Origin: Bacillota bacterium | Lineage (GTDB): Bacteria > Bacillota > Clostridia > Oscillospirales > Ruminococcaceae | NCBI GenBank assembly: GCA_023396215.1 | Contig: JAEWWW010000070.1 | Location: forward strand, 1-18,704 | Reading direction: 5' to 3' | Length of the DNA: 18,704 nucleotides | Shown here: positions 13,865 to 18,704 of the stretch, piece after piece | Numbering within the stretch: position 1 is the stretch's first letter | How the letters are laid out: the number at the start of each line of letters is the position of its first letter | Program-made: the position numbers and the translations under genes | The notes under the pieces: generated by a model | Told to the model about the DNA's origin: nothing | What the model saw: only the letters and a program-made list of their open reading frames with translations | Database searches by the model: none

Positions 13865-13888
13865 AACAACCGGGAGGTGTATCTTTGA

Positions 13889-15211
13889 GTGGACGTTTTT
13901 GATAAGCTGCAGATTTTGGCCGACGCCGCAAAATATGACGTGGCCTGCACCTCCAGCGGGGTGGACAGAGGCCCCATGCCGGGCGGCATCGGCAACGCGG
14001 TTTCCTGCGGCCTGTGCCACAGCTTTGCGGCCGACGGGCGCTGCATCTCGCTGCTAAAGGTGCTGATGACCAACGCCTGCGCCTACGACTGCCAGTACTG
14101 CGTCAACCGCCGCAGCAACGACACCCCCCGGGCAAGCTTTACCCCCCGCGAGCTGGCCGACCTCACCATCAACTTTTATAAGCGTAACTACATCGAGGGG
14201 CTGTTTTTAAGCTCGGGTGTGCTGAAAAATCCCGATTATACCTGCGAGCAGATGATAGAGGCGCTGCGCATTTTGCGGGAGGAATACCGCTTCGGCGGCT
14301 ATATCCACGCCAAGGCTATCCCAGGGGCGGACGACCGGTTACTGGCCCGTCTGGGGACACTGGCCGACCGCATGAGCGTCAACATCGAGCTGCCCTCGCA
14401 GCAGAGCCTTGCCCTTTTGGCCCCCGATAAAAGCAAGCATTCCATCCTCGGCCCCATGGGCTTTATCCGCAACCAGATTGAGGAAAGCTCCACCGATCTG
14501 GTGAAATACCGTGGCGCCCCCCGCTTTGCCCCCGCCGGGCAGAGCACCCAGATGATTATCGGCGCCACCCCTGAAACCGATTTTCAGATACTTAACCTCA
14601 CCGAAGCCCTCTATAAAAAATATCGGCTAAAGCGGGTGTTTTTCTCGGCCTACATGCCGGTGGGCAGCACCCTGCTGCCCGACCTGCACACCAGGCCACC
14701 GCTGCTGCGGGAGCACCGCCTCTATCAGGCCGACTGGCTGCTGCGGTTTTACGGCTTTAAAGCCGATGAGCTGCTGGATAAGGACCACCAGAGCTTCAAC
14801 CCCTATATCGACCCCAAATGCAACTGGGCCTTAAACCATATGGAGCTTTTTCCCATGGAGGTAAACCGTGCGTCCTATGAGGAGCTGCTGCGGGTGCCGG
14901 GCATCGGGGTGAACGGCGCCCAGCGGATTGTGGTGGCCCGCCGCACCGGCGCCCTGACCTTTGAGGGGCTGAAAAAGCTGGGGGTGGTGCTCAAGCGGGC
15001 GCAGTATTTCATCACCTGCTCGGGCAAAGCCGCCGAGGGGCTGAGGATTACACAGGACGCGGTGCTGCGCTCGCTGATGTCGCCCAAGGAGCTGGGGATG
15101 TATTATCATCAGCAGCCCTGGGGGCAGGACGAGCCGCGCCAGCTTTCGCTGTTTGACCAGCAGCCCCCGCAACTGGAGGAGGTGCGCCAATGGCTGACTG
15201 CCGCAACCTAG
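13889..15211 (+). CDS. Putative DNA modification/repair radical SAM protein (TIGR03916-type)
   Basis: A 440-residue radical SAM protein of the family paired with a UDG-like/DUF4130 protein and predicted to act in DNA repair or modification. The 4Fe-4S motif is CAYDCQYC (64-71; C64, C68, C71). Extra cysteines C20, C40, C43 and C52 precede it (SCGLCHSF), perhaps for another cluster. The C-terminal half carries a helix-hairpin-helix motif LLRVPGIGVNGAQRIVVAR (about 333-351), which binds DNA without sequence specificity. GTG 13889 follows GGGAGG by 11 nt, slightly long; no better start is near. It overlaps the next gene by 22 nt, so the two are made together. Reaction and substrate are unknown. 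Confidence 0.9.
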   Translation: MDVFDKLQILADAAKYDVACTSSGVDRGPMPGGIGNAVSCGLCHSFAADGRCISLLKVLMTNACAYDCQYCVNRRSNDTPRASFTPRELADLTINFYKRNYIEGLFLSSGVLKNPDYTCEQMIEALRILREEYRFGGYIHAKAIPGADDRLLARLGTLADRMSVNIELPSQQSLALLAPDKSKHSILGPMGFIRNQIEESSTDLVKYRGAPRFAPAGQSTQMIIGATPETDFQILNLTEALYKKYRLKRVFFSAYMPVGSTLLPDLHTRPPLLREHRLYQADWLLRFYGFKADELLDKDHQSFNPYIDPKCNWALNHMELFPMEVNRASYEELLRVPGIGVNGAQRIVVARRTGALTFEGLKKLGVVLKRAQYFITCSGKAAEGLRITQDAVLRSLMSPKELGMYYHQQPWGQDEPRQLSLFDQQPPQLEEVRQWLTAAT

Positions 15212-16038
15212 CCTACCGCTACGACGGCAGCTTTGACGGCCTGCTCTGCTGCGTCTTTGAAAGCTACCGGCAAAACGAAATCCCCGCCCAGATACTCCCG
15301 CCCGGCGAGGCCAGCCTCTACCCCATCAGGGAGGTGGCCACCGACAGCCAAAAGGCCGCCCGTGTGCTGGCCTCTATCCCCAAAAAGATGGGCACGCAGG
15401 GGCTGGAGCTGGTGCAGCGCGCCTTTTTGACCTGCCTTGCCCAGAAAGAGCATTTTATCCTGCTGTTTCTGCGGTTGGGCTACCGCCACGGGCGGGCGGT
15501 GCACTCGATGCTGACCGACCCGGTGGTGAACACCCTGCATAAGGCGCTGAAGCATCTGGGCAACGAGGCCCACCGCTTTAACCAGTTTGCGCGGTTTTCG
15601 CTGATAAACGGGGTGCTGGTGGCAGAGATAGAGCCCAAAAACTTTGTGCTGCCGCTGTTGGCCGCCCACTTCTGCCAGCGACTGCCCAACGAGCGTTTTT
15701 TCATCCATGACCAGACCCACGGCATGGCGCTGGTCTATGAGCCGGGGCGGTGGGCGATTATCCCCGCCGACCGGGTCGAGCTGCCCGAGCCCGACGAGGA
15801 GGAGGCCGGCTACCGCCGCCTGTGGCGGCTGTTTTACGATACCATCGCCGTTGAAGGGCGCATCAACCCCCGCTGCCGCATGAGCCACATGCCCAAGCGG
15901 TACTGGAAGAACATGACCGAGTTTGCCACTCCGGCCATAGCCCGCCCCGCTCTGAACAGCAGGCGGCAGGCCCTGCCCCCCGCCTCCGAAAGCCTCCCCG
16001 AAAAAAGCTTGACCCACCCCTTGGGGGATGGCGTATAG
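15190..16038 (+). CDS. DUF4130 protein, partner of the radical SAM enzyme (TIGR03915-type)
   Basis: A 282-residue protein of the probable DNA metabolism family (DUF4130), always linked to the radical SAM gene and in some bacteria fused to uracil-DNA glycosylase. Recognisable are the N-terminal AYRYDGSFDGLLCCVFESY (9-27) and the DUF4130 core around NEAHRFNQFARFSLINGVLVAEIEPKN and later MSHMPKRYWKNMTEF. No glycosylase domain is attached here. The last 40 residues are proline/serine-rich. ATG 15190 follows GGAGGTG and lies inside the previous gene. Its last codons contain the promoter of the next gene. The role is known only by association. Confidence 0.88.
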   Translation: MADCRNLAYRYDGSFDGLLCCVFESYRQNEIPAQILPPGEASLYPIREVATDSQKAARVLASIPKKMGTQGLELVQRAFLTCLAQKEHFILLFLRLGYRHGRAVHSMLTDPVVNTLHKALKHLGNEAHRFNQFARFSLINGVLVAEIEPKNFVLPLLAAHFCQRLPNERFFIHDQTHGMALVYEPGRWAIIPADRVELPEPDEEEAGYRRLWRLFYDTIAVEGRINPRCRMSHMPKRYWKNMTEFATPAIARPALNSRRQALPPASESLPEKSLTHPLGDGV

Positions 16039-16039
16039 T
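16009..16039 (+). promoter_or_regulatory. MerR-type promoter with 19-bp spacer and operator
   Basis: TTGACC (16009-16014) and TATAGT (16034-16039) are separated by 19 bp, the long spacing that MerR activators correct by twisting DNA. The spacer holds an inverted repeat around ACCCCTTGGGGG, as expected for the operator. The -10 overlaps the stop codon of the upstream gene. Confidence 0.7.
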
Positions 16040-16063
16040 GGTAGCGAAAGGGGCGTATGAAAT

Positions 16064-16978
16064 ATGCTGATTAAAGAGGTATGCGGCCTTTGCGGCCTGA
16101 CCAGAAAAGCGGTGGAGTACTATGAGCGGCAGGGGCTGGTGCGGCCCGGCCAATTGCCCAACGGCTATCGGGATTACAGCCCGCGGGATATCGCCACCCT
16201 CAAGGAGATTGCCGCGCTGCGGGGCTGCGGCCTTTCCACCGAAGAGGTGCGCACCGTTCTGGATAGCGGCGATAAAACGGCGGCCCTCACCCGCATGCTG
16301 CACCTGCATGGCCTGCGGGCGCAAAGGCAGCAGTTACAGCAGGAGGTTCTCGCCGGGCTGGCTCAGGATTACCGCATCCAGCCCGCCCTCGAGCAGCTTC
16401 GGAATATCGGGGAAAGCGGGCTGACGGTGCGGGAGCGTCTGCTGCTGGCCTTCCCGGGCAGCTATGGGGTCTACCTGTCGCTGCATTTCGGCCGCTTTTT
16501 AAACCAGCCGGTTGAAACCGACCGGCAGCGGGCGGCCTATGCCAAAATACTGGAGTATCTCGATGCCGCCGCGCTGGCCATCCCCGGCCCTTTGGCCGAC
16601 TACATGGAAGAGGCACTGCCCGCGCAGCAGGACCGTCTTGAAGCGCTGGAGCAGGAGATGCAGCACACCGTGCAGCAGCTGGCGGAAAACCCCGAAGCGG
16701 CGATAGAGGCCCTCGGGCAGCAGGGCTTTGATATTGACGCGTATATCGCCTACCGCCGTTCGGAGGAGTTTGCCCAATCCCCGGCGGGCCGGATGGCGGC
16801 GCTGCTGCGGGAGTTTCAGCAGCAGACCGGATATACCGAGGTATTTTTGGCAAACCTCAGGATTTTGAGCCCTGAATATGAAAGCTACTGCAACCGGCTG
16901 GAGGCCGCCAACCAAAAACTGCTGGAGCACTGCCCCGAGACGGCGGCACTCTACGGCGTCGATGCGCCCCAAGGCTAG
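16064..16978 (+). CDS. MerR-family transcriptional regulator
   Basis: A 304-residue regulator with a typical N-terminal MerR winged HTH: KEVCGLCGLTRKAVEYYERQ (helix-turn-helix, 4-23), then NGYRDYSPRDIATLKEIAAL (wing and next helices) and GLSTEEVRTVL. The region 80-110 is a probable dimerisation coiled coil. The C-terminal roughly 190 residues form a helical, glutamine/glutamate-rich domain that I do not recognise as TipAS, metal-binding or GyrI-like, so the signal is unknown. GAAAGGGG lies 10 nt before ATG 16064. The 19-bp-spacer promoter just upstream suggests autoregulation. No obvious target gene is next to it; the gene is followed by a terminator. Confidence 0.88.
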   Translation: MLIKEVCGLCGLTRKAVEYYERQGLVRPGQLPNGYRDYSPRDIATLKEIAALRGCGLSTEEVRTVLDSGDKTAALTRMLHLHGLRAQRQQLQQEVLAGLAQDYRIQPALEQLRNIGESGLTVRERLLLAFPGSYGVYLSLHFGRFLNQPVETDRQRAAYAKILEYLDAAALAIPGPLADYMEEALPAQQDRLEALEQEMQHTVQQLAENPEAAIEALGQQGFDIDAYIAYRRSEEFAQSPAGRMAALLREFQQQTGYTEVFLANLRILSPEYESYCNRLEAANQKLLEHCPETAALYGVDAPQG

Positions 16979-16992
16979 CCCATGAGGTATAG

Positions 16993-17043
16993 CGTGGAGG
17001 GCGGGGCCGATAAAGAAGCGCACCCCCTCTCCACGACCTTTTT
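16993..17043 (+). terminator. Terminator after the MerR gene
   Basis: CGTGGAG (16993-16999) pairs with CTCCACG (17029-17035), with inner GGGG/CCCC pairing, followed by TTTTT at 17039-17043. Confidence 0.75.
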
Positions 17044-17067
17044 GCGGCTCCAACCTACCTTTGCCTG

Positions 17068-17102
17068 AACCCGCCTGATGGCCCCCGGCCGTCGGGCGGG
17101 TT
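17068..17102. terminator. Second hairpin downstream of the MerR gene
   Basis: AACCCGCC (17068-17075) pairs with GGCGGGTT (17095-17102), with inner GGCC/GGCC pairing. The T tract is short. It may be a backup terminator or act on the minus strand. Confidence 0.45.
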
Positions 17103-17259
17103 TGCCGCTGCGGCAATGGCGGCATAGTTTTCAACCTCCCGCGGGTTGCGCCGGGGAAAACCCGGGCCACAGGCCGCTTACCCGCATATGGCGGGCGGGG
17201 CTTGGACAAACTTACCGCATTATTTACAAATGGGAGAATTAATTTATTTTAATAGCAAA

Positions 17260-17288
17260 TTGCAACCACCCCGCAGAAATGCTATGAT
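17260..17288 (+). promoter_or_regulatory. Promoter of the aldolase gene
   Basis: TTGCAA (17260-17265), 17-nt spacer, TATGAT (17283-17288) preceded by TGC, an extended -10. It lies in an AT-rich island (about 17210-17310) and leaves a roughly 210-nt leader before the aldolase. Confidence 0.75.
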
Positions 17289-17294
17289 ATATTT

Positions 17295-17506
17295 GTCAAT
17301 ATTTCAGCCCGAATGGGCGGGAAATGCTAGCATGGCGTTTGGCGGTCGGCCGCCCGCAATCAGATGCGGTTTGGCCCCCTCCGGCGGCAGGCCCTGCGAA
17401 AAGGCAAAGCCGGGTTTCGCGGGCAGATTGGTTCTGACGGCCCGGCTTAAGGTGGGCTGCCGCCCCCGGCAAGGCGGTGAATAAACAGGATGAAGGAGAG
17501 CAAGCT
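17295..17506 (+). other. Long structured 5' leader of the aldolase mRNA
   Basis: About 210 nt of GC-rich leader with several stems: GCCC/GGGC around GAAT near 17308, the palindrome ATGCTAGCAT (17324-17333), GGCGG/CCGCC (17341-17354) and AAGCCGGG (17407-17414) with CCCGGCTT (17441-17448). I do not recognise a known riboswitch. Open frames across it (such as 17146-17484) lack a credible start. Confidence 0.4.
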
Positions 17507-18442
17507 ATGTCACTTGTAACAACAACCCAGATGTTTGAAAAGGCCTATAAGGGCGGCTATGCCATCGGCGCTTTCAACGTGAACAACATGGAGATTGTTC
17601 AGGGCATTACCGAAGCAGCCAAGGAGGAAAACGCACCGGTTATCCTGCAGGTGTCTGCCGGCGCAAGAAAATATGCCAAGCACGGCTACCTGATTAAGCT
17701 GGTGGAGGCCGCCATTGCCGACACCGACCTGCCCATCGCCCTGCACCTTGACCACGGCGACGACTTTGAAATCTGCAAATCCTGCATCGACGGGGGCTTC
17801 TCCTCGGTGATGATTGACGGCTCTAAGCACAGCTTTGAGGACAACATTGCCCTGACCAAAAAAGTGGTGGATTACGCCCATGCCCACGGCTGCGTGGTAG
17901 AGGGCGAGCTGGGCAAGCTGGCGGGCATCGAGGACGACGTAAATGTTTCGGCCGAGGACGCCGCCTTCACCAACCCCGCCGAGGTGGAGGAGTTTGTAAC
18001 CCGCACCGGGGTGGATTCGCTGGCCATTGCCATTGGCACCAGCCACGGGGCATATAAATTTAAACCCGGCCAAAAGCCCCAGCTTCGCTTTGATATTCTG
18101 GAAGAGATCGGCAGACGTCTGCCCAACTTCCCCATCGTGCTGCACGGCGCTTCCTCGGTGCCGCAGGAGTTTGTCAAGCTGGTTAACCAGTACGGCGGCG
18201 CAATGCCCGACGCCATCGGCATCCCCGAAGAGATGCTGCGTCAGGCGGCTAAGATGGCTGTCTGCAAAATCAACATTGACTCCGACCTGCGTCTGGCCAT
18301 GACCGCGGCCATACGCCAGCACTTGGCCGAGCACCCCGACCACTTTGACCCCCGCCAGTACCTGACCCCTGCCCGCACCGCCATCAAAGAGATGGTGCGG
18401 CACAAGATTGTTAATGTACTGGGCTGCAACGGTCACGCATAA
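17507..18442 (+). CDS. fba: Class II fructose-1,6-bisphosphate aldolase
   Basis: A 311-residue zinc-dependent class II aldolase, which splits fructose-1,6-bisphosphate into DHAP and glyceraldehyde-3-phosphate in glycolysis and runs in reverse in gluconeogenesis. Motifs: GAFNVNNME (21-29), HLDHGDD (80-86; catalytic D82, zinc ligand H83), E134 (VEGELG), GTSHGAYK (177-184; zinc ligand H180), H213 (VLHGAS) and NIDSD (256-260, phosphate binding). The frame extends upstream to GTG 17477, but GAAGGAGAG (about 17491-17499) points to ATG 17507. A single-gene transcript with its own promoter and terminator is likely. Related tagatose-bisphosphate aldolases share these motifs, but the general form fits FBA best. 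Confidence 0.94.
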   Translation: MSLVTTTQMFEKAYKGGYAIGAFNVNNMEIVQGITEAAKEENAPVILQVSAGARKYAKHGYLIKLVEAAIADTDLPIALHLDHGDDFEICKSCIDGGFSSVMIDGSKHSFEDNIALTKKVVDYAHAHGCVVEGELGKLAGIEDDVNVSAEDAAFTNPAEVEEFVTRTGVDSLAIAIGTSHGAYKFKPGQKPQLRFDILEEIGRRLPNFPIVLHGASSVPQEFVKLVNQYGGAMPDAIGIPEEMLRQAAKMAVCKINIDSDLRLAMTAAIRQHLAEHPDHFDPRQYLTPARTAIKEMVRHKIVNVLGCNGHA

Positions 18443-18452
18443 TCAACTGTAA

Positions 18453-18493
18453 AAAAGCGCACGCTTCCCAGATTGAGGGAATCGTGCGCTTTT
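18453..18493. terminator. Terminator after the aldolase gene
   Basis: AAAAGCGCACG (18453-18463) pairs with CGTGCGCTTTT (18483-18493), with inner TTCCC/GGGAA pairing. A and T tracts flank both sides, so it can work in both directions. Confidence 0.88.
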
Positions 18494-18704
18494 CATTGTC
18501 TTCAATATGGTACCCATTTATGGCAGGGTACCCGTTCACTTTCAGGTATCGCTTGGGTATACTGATTAGAGCGGAAGCGCCGGTGGTCAGGAGCCTGACG
18601 GCATACAACTCTCCCCCCTGCCCCCTCTCGCGCTTGGATGTTGTATGAGGTTGACGATTCACTGTGCGCGAAAGGGGGAGTTGGTGGGGGGGGGGGGGGG
18701 GGGG
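18494..18704. other. Gene-free right end with hairpins and terminal poly-G
   Basis: No convincing gene. There is a perfect hairpin GTCAGG/CCTGAC (18586-18599) and an inverted repeat CATACAAC (18602-18609) with GTTGTATG (18640-18647). CCCCC- and GGGGG-rich stretches (CAACTCTCCCCC near 18606, GGGGGAGTTG near 18675) are nearly complementary. The last 19 bases (18686-18704) are all G, most likely an artefact at a contig end. Confidence 0.6.

Noticed and set aside
12234..13888. Open frames with repeated peptides such as ISIHTSREGGD, SPPSREVWIEI and HLPRGRCGLK
   Set aside because: They are translations of the CRISPR repeats and spacers, not proteins.
17146..17484. 112-codon frame upstream of the aldolase
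   Set aside because: It begins before the mapped promoter, has no ribosome binding site or recognisable protein pattern, and crosses the leader stems.
17510..18436. Long minus-strand frame opposite the aldolase, and similar antisense frames over cas3, cas1 and the DUF4130 gene
   Set aside because: GC-rich genes commonly leave the antisense frame open. The plus-strand proteins have full family motifs and the antisense ones have none.

Overview
The window looks like chromosomal DNA from a GC-rich member of the Clostridia, probably Oscillospiraceae/Ruminococcaceae-like. This rests on the strong GGAGG-type ribosome binding sites, the clostridial rRNA leader at the left edge, the paired radical-SAM/DUF4130 genes and the class II aldolase. 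The organism cannot be named from sequence alone. The right end is a run of 19 G, probably a contig end or sequencing artefact.

Layout. Positions 1-237 carry the leader and tandem promoters of an rRNA operon that runs left, out of the window. A tRNA-Arg(CCG) gene with a terminator follows at 368-489. Next is a short accessory stretch: a Cof-type HAD phosphatase, a small XRE regulator divergent from a broken small gene, and an SDR oxidoreductase. From 3128 to 13755 lies a complete type I-C CRISPR-Cas locus: cas3, an unusual 0.88-kb AT-rich gap, then cas5c-cas8c(with internal cas11c)-cas7c-cas4-cas1-cas2, a leader, and an array of 31 repeats and 30 spacers. To the right are a radical-SAM plus DUF4130 DNA-metabolism pair, a MerR regulator with its own 19-bp-spacer promoter, and fructose-bisphosphate aldolase behind a long structured leader.

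Main discovery. The cas3-cas5c gap appears to hold a CreTA-like RNA toxin-antitoxin (or related Cascade-guided autorepression) module. A single intact CRISPR repeat lies in reverse orientation at 5502-5534. It sits downstream of a good minus-strand promoter (5635-5663) and is followed by a 32-nt spacer-like guide and then a 13-bp hairpin. The guide's first 16 positions match a site at 5745-5760 except at positions 6 and 12. Those are the bases flipped out and unread in type I Cascade-DNA hybrids. The site has a CTC PAM, and pairing stops after about position 18, as expected for repression without cleavage. It overlaps the candidate promoter of a divergent transcript that begins with a strong Shine-Dalgarno and the minigene AUG-GUU-AUA-UGA, reminiscent of toxic tRNA-sequestering minigenes. 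In this reading Cascade loaded with the solitary crRNA-like RNA silences a toxin, so loss of Cascade would be punished. The guide/target match is seen directly in the sequence; the toxin role is inference.

How the genes work together. Cas1-Cas2-Cas4 acquire spacers at the leader end (11693). Cas5c processes array (and probably solitary-repeat) transcripts, and Cas5c-Cas8c-Cas7-Cas11c form Cascade. Cas3, on a separate transcript, degrades targets. The same Cascade probably also maintains repression within the gap.
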